This document shows positions 43,401 to 50,404 of a stretch of DNA of 64,000 nt, in pieces. The stretch covers positions 1 to 64,000 of the forward strand of contig JBCCBV010000017.1 in NCBI GenBank assembly GCA_039033855.1. Direction: 5' to 3'. The number at the start of each line of letters is the position of its first letter. Position 1 is the stretch's first letter. The notes under the pieces are model-generated. The model was given only the letters and a program-made list of their open reading frames with translations, had not been told where the DNA came from and did no database searches. This DNA is from JBCCBV01 sp039033855. GTDB lineage: Bacteria; Planctomycetota; Phycisphaerae; Phycisphaerales; Phycisphaeraceae. The position numbers and the translations under genes are program-made.

Positions 43401-43819
43401 TGGCGGACGCGCTCGAGCAGCTCGAGGCGGCGACCACGCCGGTGCTTGAGAAACTAGATCACGCGGCCAACGCCATGCGCCGCCGGGTGGCGGAAGCCGG
43501 CGAACAGGCCGAGGCCGAAGCGACCGGCCGTGGACAGCAGGTCAGCGATAACTTGCGATCGCTGGTCGATGTCGCCGAGCGCGAGGCCGAACGCCGGGTA
43601 CGCAGCTTCCGCGCCCGAGCCGCCCGCGCGATCGACGACGCCCGCCAAGCGGCCGAGCAAGCGAAGCAAGCCGCAATCGCCCAAGACGGCGCGAACGGTT
43701 CGTCAGACATCCAGCCGACGATGGACCCCGACTCGATCCGCCAGGCGAGCGAGGCCATGGGCGCCCGTGTCACCGGCCGTGAAGCGGGTAAAGAGGCCGA
43801 CCGTAAGTCCGCGGCGTAA
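40454..43819 (+). CDS. Giant coiled-coil protein, apolipoprotein-like repeats
   Basis: This is an 1121-residue protein composed almost entirely of Ala, Glu, Gln, Arg, Leu and Val in heptad and 11-residue-like periodicities. There is no signal peptide, membrane segment or recognisable catalytic domain. Long runs such as AEQARKQIARIGEQARRFAD and ADEVLSRFREQLDAAL suggest one continuous amphipathic helix or coiled coil. A cytoskeletal or scaffold role is possible; function is unknown. The start is GTG at 40454 with GGAG 8 nt upstream. It lies divergent from metK, 211 bp away. Confidence 0.8.
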   Translation: MAQASELAPAPTAKSASRMGGSQRQLESVLDRARDERLRLARLVKDYEGRLEQVSAPASAEMVARLTDRIEALGRAVDGRFTRLDELELELDAREQRVQELEASAREATQALADRVRQAQGFSDHVDAAKQHVRLSAGAVVEDIQAALSGFEAPIAEQLERLQRIESSVQDRVQSVERLIEDRVTGLLGKAGTEAEAALAPVQDRLRKFAAVQAKALADAAKQHRDALDQAALQKVSELDIDVEESIRPVAERFAQEVTDASAAVDGVVQTLRDQIRREAEQQAASVADRMNRAVESAIQQAVIERVGPYQDQAEAAAQAAVDGAIERLQAAHCEPVAKAEAEAKRLIETAGRAREQAAQAVRQLKGQAETIRAAIDEAVNAASGQISGKADDLHGALAKALEAAQAQVDTAAEALAKGLAGRAEAIEAEVGQALQTRVQPAVEQVAQASKRCQTLAEQVESSTATVREQLAESQRLAEWRVSEFHKSQAAANEALQDKWREQLRALDHAVEQGRTAWQNERDAAAEQARKQIARIGEQARRFADDAVDQTQKRLEASLAEFPAMAEQAALSTQAKVDDWSAEALRKMRGAADRARGEMSSAVVEQMGKADEVLSRFREQLDAALAHAAEEAGQKRAQGESAVQDAQAGLEALLEKVHTGLREATMSSMSRADELVKRYQAQLEGRIHEAREAVAGDVDRDGQALRAKLDAIRQETESQAQGLADGLRKAAEHAAEAGRAYLNDAVSELERQADEAAKAGETRFAQVLDKGRESIGGAVGYASKLVQQLEQRAREAATDAEAQVKGIADGLQARVADSAAAAEAQAAKVAESVRNQCQQMMGELKESWSGSAEHLRQDAAKLVERVRAEAASSASDVEGKLGKSLDRVAEADRKITGWIDQTTQRLQALDERAGQTSAKIAGSAEQAQSAAIAAVEHLRSELSQAEAEARKTVESLVSDLGGHVAFEAESIRARSAEQLEAMVADALEQLEAATTPVLEKLDHAANAMRRRVAEAGEQAEAEATGRGQQVSDNLRSLVDVAEREAERRVRSFRARAARAIDDARQAAEQAKQAAIAQDGANGSSDIQPTMDPDSIRQASEAMGARVTGREAGKEADRKSAA

Positions 43820-43905
43820 CCGCAACGACCTCTCAGACGCACGGTGTGGCATCACTGGCTTTGCGTATCGCTGCTTATGCGGTGAACGAACCGGCGTTCT
43901 GCTGT

Positions 43906-44241
43906 TCAAGCGGCGATGCCCGCTTCGCGCTCGGCCTGGCGCCAGTGGTCGAAGTCTTGGCCTTGCGGACGGCCGAGCGTTTCCCAAATGGCGTAGGCCC
44001 GAGCGGCGATCTCGTCGCGATCCACGATCACCGGAGCCAGCTTCAGCGGGGAGGGCGCCTTGGGTTTCACGGCTTCCGCGGCAACGGCTGGGCGGGTTGC
44101 CGCCACTTGGACCGGCGTTTCAACGGCCAGCGTCGGCTTCGCTGCCCGGCGGCCCAGGAACCCGCGCGATTTGGCGGGCTTGGCTTTGGCCGCGGTTTGG
44201 ACGGCGGTCTTGTTGGCGTTCGAGGCTTTGCGGGGGCTCAT
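43906..44241 (-). CDS. DUF2934 protein with basic N-terminal tail
   Basis: The 111-residue protein has a C-terminal DUF2934 motif (EIAARAYAIWETLGRP followed by DFDHWRQAEREAG), a short domain of unknown function. The N-terminal 45 residues are Lys/Ala/Pro-rich (KASNANKTAV, AKAKPAKSRGF), similar in character to the tails on PpdK and TopA here. The ATG at 44241 follows AAGGA. Its terminus lies 86 nt from the convergent coiled-coil gene. Confidence 0.8.
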   Translation of the reverse strand: MSPRKASNANKTAVQTAAKAKPAKSRGFLGRRAAKPTLAVETPVQVAATRPAVAAEAVKPKAPSPLKLAPVIVDRDEIAARAYAIWETLGRPQGQDFDHWRQAEREAGIAA

Positions 44242-44479
44242 GGCGGGTCCTTCCGGTTGAGCGGTGGGATCGTGCGGATAGGCGGAGCGATCGGGCGGGT
44301 CGGGAAGAACCGGCCCGCTCCGCGACGTTCGACTTATCGGTCCACACCCCGGCCGAGCCATGAAACTCGGCACGCCAAGACGGCATAAAACAGCGCTCGC
44401 CGGGTGAGGCGTGTTGGACCCGCTTTTGCCGGGGTTCACTCGCGCCTTGCGCGTGGTTTGTTGTGGCCTGGGCCCGCGG

Positions 44480-44980
44480 TCAGGCCTTTGTGAGTTCGTC
44501 GAGCGTGGCGAGGACCTCGTCGGCATGGCCGGGCACTTTGACCTTGTCCCACCGCTGGGCGACTTTGCCCTTGGGGTCAATGAGGTAGGTCGTGCGGTTC
44601 ACGCCCATGTAGGTCCGACCGTACATGGATTTTTCGCCGTAAACGCCGTATTTGGTGCAGACCACGGCCTCGTCGTCGGCCAGGAGGGGGAAGTTCAGGT
44701 CGTGCTTCTGGGCGAACTTGGCCTTGCTCTTGACGTCTTGCGGGCTCATGCCGAGCACCACGGCGCCGCGCTTGGACAGGGCGCCCTCGGCCGAGGCGTC
44801 GCGGAACTGGCAGGCCTCTTTGGTGCAGCCGGACGTGTCGTCCTTGGGATAGAAGAACAACACGACCCACGATCCGGCGTAATCGCTCAGGCGGTGCTTT
44901 TCACCGAGTTGGTCGGCCAGGTGGAAGGCGGGCGCTTTCTTGCCGGGCTCGATGGGCGAGGGGGCCGTGGCTGCGGGCAT
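44480..44980 (-). CDS. bcp: Thiol peroxidase, Bcp/PrxQ-type peroxiredoxin
   Basis: This is a 166-residue peroxiredoxin that reduces hydroperoxides. The peroxidatic cysteine is Cys52 in DDTSGCTKEACQFRD and the resolving cysteine is Cys57, the standard PrxQ spacing. FFYPKDDT and MYGRTYMGVNRTTYLID are typical. AGGAACC before the ATG acts as ribosome site. A TAGCAT hexamer in the 230-bp spacer to gmd, on the minus strand, is a candidate -10. Confidence 0.93.
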   Translation of the reverse strand: MPAATAPSPIEPGKKAPAFHLADQLGEKHRLSDYAGSWVVLFFYPKDDTSGCTKEACQFRDASAEGALSKRGAVVLGMSPQDVKSKAKFAQKHDLNFPLLADDEAVVCTKYGVYGEKSMYGRTYMGVNRTTYLIDPKGKVAQRWDKVKVPGHADEVLATLDELTKA

Positions 44981-45210
44981 GGCGTGTGGTTCCTGAGGTT
45001 CCGCGGGGACGTTGGCAGTTGGGATAAGCCGGGGGTGCTTGCGGGTGCTTTCGGACCCGGCCGCGATTCGGATGCAGGGCCCAAACCGGGGGCAAGCCGG
45101 CCTCGGATCTGGCCGACGATGCTAGGCTGGGCGGCTCGAAACCGGCAGGCGTCACCCCGATCGCCGGCGCCGATCGCCCCTCCGACCCGACCCGCCAAGA
45201 GGCCCGAACG

Positions 45211-46260
45211 ATGAACCCCCGACGCGCTCTGATCACCGGCATCACCGGCCAAGACGGCTCTTACCTCGCCGAGTTCCTGCTGAACAAGGGCTACGACGTC
45301 CACGGCATCGTCCGACGATCGTCCTCGTTCAACACCGATCGCATCGAGCACATCTACCAAGACCCCCACGAGGCCGGCAAACGCCTGACCCTGCACTACG
45401 GCGACCTGTGCGACGCCAACGGCCTGGCCCGGTTGGTGTCCAGCGTCAAGCCGACCGAGGTCTACAACGTCGGCGCCCAGAGCCACGTCAAAGTCTCCTT
45501 CGAGCAGCCGATCTACACCGGCGACGCCACCGGCCTTGGCGCCGCCAAGCTGCTCGAGGCCGTCCGCGAGTTCCAGGACGACTCGGGCTATCAGATCCGC
45601 TACTACCAGGCGTCGACCTCCGAGATGTTCGGCGGCATGCCCGAAACCGCGCCGCAGTCCGAAGACACCCCGTTCCACCCCCGCTCGCCCTACGGCGTCG
45701 CCAAGCTCTACGCCCACTGGCTGACCGTGAACTACCGCGAGTCGTACGACCTCCACGCCTCCTGCGGCATCCTGTTCAACCACGAATCGCCCCGGCGCGG
45801 CGAAACGTTTGTGACCCGCAAGATCACCCGCGCTGTGGGCCGGATCAAGCAAGGCCTGCAGAAGAAGCTGTATCTGGGCAACCTCGACGCCAAGCGCGAC
45901 TGGGGCTTCGCCGGCGATTACGTCGAGCAGATGTGGATGATGCTCCAGCAGGACACGCCCGACGACTACGTCGTGGCCACGGGCGAAACCCACACCGTCC
46001 GCGAGTTCTGCGAGAAGGCCTTCGGCCGGCTCGACCTCGACTACAAAGACTTCGTCGAGATCGACCCCCGCTACTTTCGCCCGGCCGAGGTCGACCTGCT
46101 CCTGGGCGACCCGACCAAGGCCAAGAAGAAGCTCGGCTGGACGCCCAAGACCACCTTCCAAGAGTTGGTGGACATGATGGTCGACGCCGACCTCGAACTC
46201 GCCGCGCGTGAGAAGACCCTCAAAGACGCCGGCCACGTCGTGCCTGCCGCGACGGCCTGA
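45211..46260 (+). CDS. gmd: GDP-mannose 4,6-dehydratase
   Basis: This 349-residue short-chain dehydratase converts GDP-mannose to GDP-4-keto-6-deoxymannose, the first step to GDP-L-fucose. It carries the NADP loop GITGQDGSYLAEF, the catalytic segment STSEMFGGMPE and the YxxxK motif in SPYGVAKLYAHW. GEXXTVREFCEKAF-like sequence near the end is also typical. GAGG precedes the ATG, and a TAGGCT hexamer near 45123 may be its -10. The partner enzyme Fcl is encoded 1.4 kb downstream with a PEP-CTERM gene between them. Confidence 0.96.
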   Translation: MNPRRALITGITGQDGSYLAEFLLNKGYDVHGIVRRSSSFNTDRIEHIYQDPHEAGKRLTLHYGDLCDANGLARLVSSVKPTEVYNVGAQSHVKVSFEQPIYTGDATGLGAAKLLEAVREFQDDSGYQIRYYQASTSEMFGGMPETAPQSEDTPFHPRSPYGVAKLYAHWLTVNYRESYDLHASCGILFNHESPRRGETFVTRKITRAVGRIKQGLQKKLYLGNLDAKRDWGFAGDYVEQMWMMLQQDTPDDYVVATGETHTVREFCEKAFGRLDLDYKDFVEIDPRYFRPAEVDLLLGDPTKAKKKLGWTPKTTFQELVDMMVDADLELAAREKTLKDAGHVVPAATA

Positions 46261-46273
46261 TCGGCGCGGTGCT

Positions 46274-46327
46274 CAGCACAGAGTGAACGCTCGAAGCGAC
46301 CTGGCGTGTCGATGCCAGGGCGTGCTG
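46274..46327 (+). terminator. Branched hairpin downstream of gmd
   Basis: CAGCAC (46274-46279) pairs with GTGCTG (46322-46327) around two inner hairpins: CGCT-CGA-AGCG (46288-46298) and CCTGGC...GCCAGG (46300-46319). Only TCT follows, so termination is uncertain. Confidence 0.4.
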
Positions 46328-46380
46328 TCTCATGGCGTTCGCTTTGGCTTGCGCGGGCAAGCCGCAGGGGCGACGCGCAC

Positions 46381-46413
46381 AAAAAAAGCCGCCCGCCAAC
46401 AACGGCGGACGGC
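46381..46413 (-). terminator. Strong minus-strand intrinsic terminator without an assigned gene
   Basis: On the minus strand GCCGTCCGCC pairs with GGCGGGCGGC over 10 positions around GTTGTT and is followed by seven T. The one imperfect position is a G-U pair only as minus-strand RNA, so the orientation is clear. Confidence 0.7.
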
Positions 46414-46480
46414 AGAGGAGAGTGAGACAACCCAAGCAGTTGGGGGCGATGGCGATCCGCCGAAGCGGCCCGCTGTGAAA
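46390..46480 (-). ncRNA. Candidate small RNA ending at the orphan terminator
   Basis: On the minus strand TTGACA (46509-46504) is followed 17 nt later by a weak -10 TTTTCT (46486-46481). A transcript from there to the terminator at 46381 would be about 90-100 nt and includes a CCCAA-CTG-CTTGGG-type hairpin. Boundaries are approximate and no known RNA family is recognised. Confidence 0.3.
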
Positions 46481-46537
46481 AGAAAAACAGAAACCACGTG
46501 GGTTGTCAACCAAAGCCTCGCAAGAGTTGCGCAGAAT

Positions 46538-46549
46538 CCTTGCGCAAGG
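46538..46549. promoter_or_regulatory. Perfect 12-bp palindrome, possible operator
   Basis: CCTTGCGCAAGG reads identically on both strands, upstream of the PEP-CTERM gene. A half-site-like GTTGCGCA lies nearby. It may bind a dimeric regulator. Confidence 0.35.
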
Positions 46550-46807
46550 CGCCCGCACTCAGTATCTGGCCGAGACGTACTCACTCCAAGCCCGCGGGCA
46601 CGCACGCACCTTGTCGATGTGTACGGCAAACTGCCCAGAGTCACAAACCTTTGTAAGGGCTTGACTTCACACGTTGCGCTAACGAACACGGCGTATGGTT
46701 CGCGGTGTTAAAGATCGCTGCGGTGGTTCTGTCGGTGATTCCCAGCCTTCATCTGTGCTGGGGCTGACCGGCCAAGAGATGCCGTCGTGCAGGAGAGAAG
46801 AAAGACC

Positions 46808-47563
46808 ATGTCGATCCATCTGTTTCCGTCGTTCCGCGTGGCCGTGGCCGGCACCGTCGCATGCTTGTTGACCGTGGGTTTGCCCGCCCCTGCGTACGCA
46901 TCGCCGATTTCGGGCGTGTTTTTCGACACGCTTGGCGGGACGAGCGACCTGCAACCGCTCAACGACAACCGCATCGAGTCGCGCCTGCGGGTCGACATCC
47001 GCAACTGGGACTCCCGCCTCGAAGTCGACTCGTTCCCCAACGCCGGCGACAACACGGCCAACGTCAGCGACAACCTTGCGGACTTCGAGAACGAGACCTT
47101 CGCCTTCGACCTGTCGTACGACCTGGCCACGGGCGAGGTGACCTGGACGATTACCGACGACCAGTCGAACGCCACGCCCTTGGTCCTGCCGACCTCGGGC
47201 TTCGGCGACCTGAACACGATCCAACTCTTCACCGTGGGCGCCCGCGGGTCGGTCACGCTGACCGACGTCGCCTTCGTCGGCTTCGGCATGCTGATCGACA
47301 GCTTCCCCAGCGTCGACACCGACCCCGTCAGCCCGACGTTTGAAGAGACTTTCCTGTTCTTCGGCAACGGCTTCGACCTGCTGGCCGACGACTGGTCGCT
47401 CACGGGTGACATCACCTTCGGCGCCTTCACTAACACCAACCCGTCGGAGGGCAGCAAGATCACCGTCAAGCTGCGCGAGGCCGAGTTGATCCCCGAGCCG
47501 GCGTCGCTCGCCCTGCTCGGCGTGGCGGCTGCGGCCGTGGGCCTGCGCCGACGTCGGGTTTGA
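46808..47563 (+). CDS. PEP-CTERM sorted secreted protein
   Basis: The 251-residue precursor has a signal peptide (hydrophobic about 11-27, cleavage after AYA) and a C-terminal PEP-CTERM tail (IPEPASLALLGVAAAAVGL followed by RRRR). The mature region is Asp/Asn/Gly-rich and beta-rich (DNRIESRLRVDIRNWDSRL, AFDLSYDLATGEVTWTI). No enzymatic motif is visible. A GGAGAGAAGAAAG ribosome site precedes the ATG. Its position between gmd and fcl suggests a link between surface polysaccharide and sorted surface protein. Confidence 0.87.
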   Translation: MSIHLFPSFRVAVAGTVACLLTVGLPAPAYASPISGVFFDTLGGTSDLQPLNDNRIESRLRVDIRNWDSRLEVDSFPNAGDNTANVSDNLADFENETFAFDLSYDLATGEVTWTITDDQSNATPLVLPTSGFGDLNTIQLFTVGARGSVTLTDVAFVGFGMLIDSFPSVDTDPVSPTFEETFLFFGNGFDLLADDWSLTGDITFGAFTNTNPSEGSKITVKLREAELIPEPASLALLGVAAAAVGLRRRRV

Positions 47564-47673
47564 GCCCGCCCCTGGAAGCGACGCCGCCGCCCCCGGAAGC
47601 GCTACCGGCTCCGCACGGCATGCTTTGCGGTGGTGATGCGCACCTCTCCCGCGCCCGCATCGCGGCGCACCGC

Positions 47674-47679
47674 TATCCT
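47674..47679 (+). promoter_or_regulatory. -10 hexamer of a putative leaderless fcl promoter
   Basis: TATCCT ends 6 nt before the ATG at 47686. It selects this start over the earlier in-frame codon at 47560. Confidence 0.5.
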
Positions 47680-47685
47680 CCCGCC

Positions 47686-48657
47686 ATGAGCGAGATCGAC
47701 TGGAAATCGTCCCGGGTCTGCGTGACCGGGGGGGCTGGCTTCTTGGGCCAATTCGTCTGCCAGGGCTTGCGCGAGCGAGGCGTGACCGACGACCGCTTGT
47801 TCGTCCCCCGCAGGAAGGACTTCGACCTCACCGAAGAGGCCGCGGTCATCCGGCTCTACGACCAGTTCAAGCCCGACGTGGTCATCCACCTGGCTGCGGA
47901 AGTCGGCGGGATCGGCGCCAACCGCGACCACCCCGGGCGCTTCTTCTTCGCCAACGCGGCCATGGGTTTGAACCTCATCGAGCACGGCCGGCAACGCGGC
48001 ATCCGCAAGTTCGTGCAGACCGGCACCGTCTGCGCCTACCCCAAGTTTTGCGAGCCGCCCTTCAAGGAAGACGACCTCTGGAACGGCTATCCCGAGGAAA
48101 CCAACGCCCCCTACGGCGTCGCCAAGAAAAGCCTGTTCGTCATGCTCGACGGCTACAAGCGCGAGTACGGCCTGAACTCCGCCGTCGTCCTGCCGGTCAA
48201 CCTCTACGGCCCGTACGACAACTTCGACCTCCACACCAGCCACGTCATCCCCGCCCTCATCCGCAAGTGCCTCGAAGCCAAGCAGCGGGGCGACGCCTCC
48301 ATCCCGTGCTGGGGCACCGGCTCGGCCAGCCGTGAGTTCCTGTACGTAGAGGACGCCGCCGCGGGCATCCTCGCCGCTGCGGATCAGATCGACGACCCCG
48401 AGCCCATCAACCTCGGCACCGGGCGCGAGATCACCATCAAGAACCTGGTCGAACTCGTCGCCAAGATCACCGGGTTTGAGGGCGACCTCGTCTGGGACCC
48501 CACCAAGCCCGACGGCCAACCCCGCCGAGCGCTCGACGTCAGCCGCGCCAAGGCCCGCCTGGGCTGGGAAGCCAAGGTCGACCTCGAAGAAGGCATCGCC
48601 AAGACCTGCGAATGGTTCCTCGAGCAGGACGAGGTGCGAGAAGTTGTTTACGGGTGA
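47686..48657 (+). CDS. fcl: GDP-L-fucose synthase
   Basis: The 323-residue epimerase-reductase turns GDP-4-keto-6-deoxymannose into GDP-L-fucose. The NADP loop is VTGGAGFLGQF, and diagnostic segments are VIHLAAEVGGIGANR, GTVCAYPKFCEPPFKEDDLW and NAPYGVAKKSLFVM (catalytic Tyr/Lys), then PVNLYGPYDNFD. Length is normal. With gmd it completes the two-step pathway. The low-GC island begins directly after its stop. Confidence 0.94.
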   Translation: MSEIDWKSSRVCVTGGAGFLGQFVCQGLRERGVTDDRLFVPRRKDFDLTEEAAVIRLYDQFKPDVVIHLAAEVGGIGANRDHPGRFFFANAAMGLNLIEHGRQRGIRKFVQTGTVCAYPKFCEPPFKEDDLWNGYPEETNAPYGVAKKSLFVMLDGYKREYGLNSAVVLPVNLYGPYDNFDLHTSHVIPALIRKCLEAKQRGDASIPCWGTGSASREFLYVEDAAAGILAAADQIDDPEPINLGTGREITIKNLVELVAKITGFEGDLVWDPTKPDGQPRRALDVSRAKARLGWEAKVDLEEGIAKTCEWFLEQDEVREVVYG

Positions 48658-48663
48658 GGGGGA

Positions 48664-49032
48664 TTACAAGGTTGCAGGTTTGGCTGGACCAAAGGCCACA
48701 CTTTGCCCAGTACGCGAACACACGATCTCTAGTTCGTTTTCGAGATCAATGGAGAGGTCATCACCTCTTAAACCTTGCCAGGTCGCTAGATAGTAAAGCG
48801 TTCCTGGTTTCGATTCCATTTTGAGGGCTTTCTCGACGCCGCCGATCCATGCGAGCACGGGTAGTTCGCCCGCTTGGGCTTTCGCCGCGAGTTCTGGCTC
48901 TTCTTGGGATTTCGCTCGGCCGCGTTCCCAGCACCAAACTAACCCTTGATCTGGGCCGCGCCATCTCTGCTGGATGCTCATCTCACGAATGGGGATCGAG
49001 ATTGAGCGATAAATCGACGTCTCTGGAGTCAT
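48664..49032 (-). CDS. Hypothetical protein coupled to the exonuclease gene
   Basis: This 122-residue protein matches nothing I recognise. It is soluble, with no signal peptide, and contains WCWERGRAKSQEEPELAAKA and a short hydrophobic-aromatic part (GTLYYLATWQGLRGDDLSI). Its ATG overlaps the exonuclease stop codon (ATGA, 49029-49032), so it is made together with that protein and may be a partner or immunity-like subunit (inference). GC content is the lowest in the window. Confidence 0.65.
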   Translation of the reverse strand: MTPETSIYRSISIPIREMSIQQRWRGPDQGLVWCWERGRAKSQEEPELAAKAQAGELPVLAWIGGVEKALKMESKPGTLYYLATWQGLRGDDLSIDLENELEIVCSRTGQSVAFGPAKPATL

Positions 49033-50267
49033 GATGTATTGACTCCGAGTAGGCGCCAGAAGTCGGGTTCGTAAATCACGCGCGTTCCGTAGTCTCTTGC
49101 TTTTTTGGCTTTTGCACTCGCGGAATCTGGGTCAGCCACCACAAGGATATCAAGTTCCTTCGTTACGCCCTTTTGCGGAATAAGGCCGTACTCCGTGGCG
49201 ATCGTTTCCGCCAAGGATCGCTTGATGACTTGTCCGTTGACCCTATGTTGCAACGCTCCCGTGAAACACACAGTTTGACCCTCAAGGTCGCAGGGTACGG
49301 ATGGGATTTCTCGGTTACTGGCTGGGGCGTTCAAGCTCATCTGAATCGCGGAATCGAGTTCCTTATCAGGTATCCCGAGAAGTCGTGCGAGCCGGTCTAG
49401 GTCGCGCTGTTCGGCGGCGGTGACGACGCCGTCTGCAGTGGCTTCTTCGATGCAGTTTTGTAGATACTCCAAGTGCAAGCACTCAAGGGTTTCCAAGCCC
49501 AGCCCGTGTGCAGACGCCAGGTCAGCCAGATGTTGCTCTTCAAGCTGATCGAGACGCCCGTCTTCAAGCACGCTGCACAGAAGCCCAACGTAATCCTGCT
49601 CGCTGGTCTTCTTGTAGTTCAATGCGTTGTTGCGTGATACTGATCGCGCCAAGCGTTGAATCAGCCCGGGTTGCTGCCGTAGTGCCGCGGTCGATGCCTT
49701 TCGCGTCAGCGTACGAGAGCCGAGACCATCTGGATTCGGCCATTGAATCGGAGCTTGTAAGCACACCTTTTCCACGGCATCCGGGTTCTCATGGATGAGA
49801 GCCAAAAGTAGATGGGCGGTTGCTCGCGCGTCGTCGATCGCGGTGTGAGCATGCTGCGGTTCTTCAAGCCCGTACTCTTCACAACAGCGGCCCAGCGTCC
49901 CCCCGCCTGCGAGTCGACACGTACATAGCGTTCGGTCGATTTGTAAAGGTCGCCTAATCTCGGCGAACTCGTGACTTAGAAAACGCCCATCAAACCAAAC
50001 GTTGTGCCCGGCAATCACTTCGGCGTCGTTCACAGCCGTAAGCAGGCCACCTGCGGCATCGCGCCAGGTTGGCGCTTGGCTGATCAAGTCGCCTGTGATC
50101 CCGTGGACTTCGGTTGGTCCAAGATCTCTCTTGGGATTGATCAGTGTCTCGTACTCACGCACGATTTCGCCGTCGGTTGTGATTACCACGACGCCGATTT
50201 CGATGACACGATCATGCCGGGTTGGCCGCAGACCTGTTGTCTCCACGTCAATCACAGCGATCTTCAT
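49029..50267 (-). CDS. DEDDh 3'-5' exonuclease with TerB-like and BRCT domains
   Basis: This is a 412-residue protein. Residues 1-170 form a DnaQ-type exonuclease with all DEDDh residues: Asp7 and Glu9 (DVETTG), Asp93 (HNVWFDGRF), His141 and Asp146 (HTAIDDA). A helical region at about 217-305 with two acidic segments (LEDGRLDQLEEQHLADLASA and ADGVVTAAEQRDLDRLARLL) resembles a TerB-like domain. A BRCT domain ends the protein (LEGQTVCFTGAL, ILVVADPDS, ARDYGTRVIYEPDF). A role in DNA repair or defence is possible. GC content indicates acquisition. Confidence 0.85.
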   Translation of the reverse strand: MKIAVIDVETTGLRPTRHDRVIEIGVVVITTDGEIVREYETLINPKRDLGPTEVHGITGDLISQAPTWRDAAGGLLTAVNDAEVIAGHNVWFDGRFLSHEFAEIRRPLQIDRTLCTCRLAGGGTLGRCCEEYGLEEPQHAHTAIDDARATAHLLLALIHENPDAVEKVCLQAPIQWPNPDGLGSRTLTRKASTAALRQQPGLIQRLARSVSRNNALNYKKTSEQDYVGLLCSVLEDGRLDQLEEQHLADLASAHGLGLETLECLHLEYLQNCIEEATADGVVTAAEQRDLDRLARLLGIPDKELDSAIQMSLNAPASNREIPSVPCDLEGQTVCFTGALQHRVNGQVIKRSLAETIATEYGLIPQKGVTKELDILVVADPDSASAKAKKARDYGTRVIYEPDFWRLLGVNTS

Positions 50268-50283
50268 GTGTCACCCCGTCCTC

Positions 50284-50313
50284 TGAATACTGCGACCGTT
50301 CCCAGAGGGTCAA
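50284..50313 (-). promoter_or_regulatory. Possible promoter of the island operon
   Basis: On the minus strand TTGACC (50313-50308), an 18-nt spacer and TATTCA (50289-50284) lie 16 nt before the exonuclease ATG. Confidence 0.4.
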
Positions 50314-50404
50314 CAATACTGGAAAGGCGACTACGAATGAAGGTGCAAGATTGAATGGGTTAGCCTGATCTGCGGTTGGATTACTTTCCTACGGCGGCTC
50401 TCTC

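Larger units (their letters stand above)
46261..46807. other. 547-bp intergenic region with structured elements
   Basis: No protein gene is evident. The region is less GC-rich than its surroundings. It holds a branched hairpin just after gmd (46274-46327), a strong minus-strand intrinsic terminator (46381-46413), a perfect palindrome CCTTGCGCAAGG (46538-46549), and a TATGGT hexamer (46694-46699) that may be the -10 for the PEP-CTERM gene. Confidence 0.6.
48658..50404. other. Low-GC two-gene island
   Basis: Sampled lines here have about 45-63% G+C against about two thirds in the flanks, and codon choice is less GC-biased. It contains the exonuclease gene and its overlapping downstream partner. 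The right edge falls where the first half of a PxpB domain should be. I see no transposase, integrase or terminal repeats. Confidence 0.6.

Noticed and set aside
46330..46689. A 119-codon minus-strand frame in the gmd spacer
   Set aside because: It reads straight through the terminator hairpin and has no ribosome site or protein-like composition.
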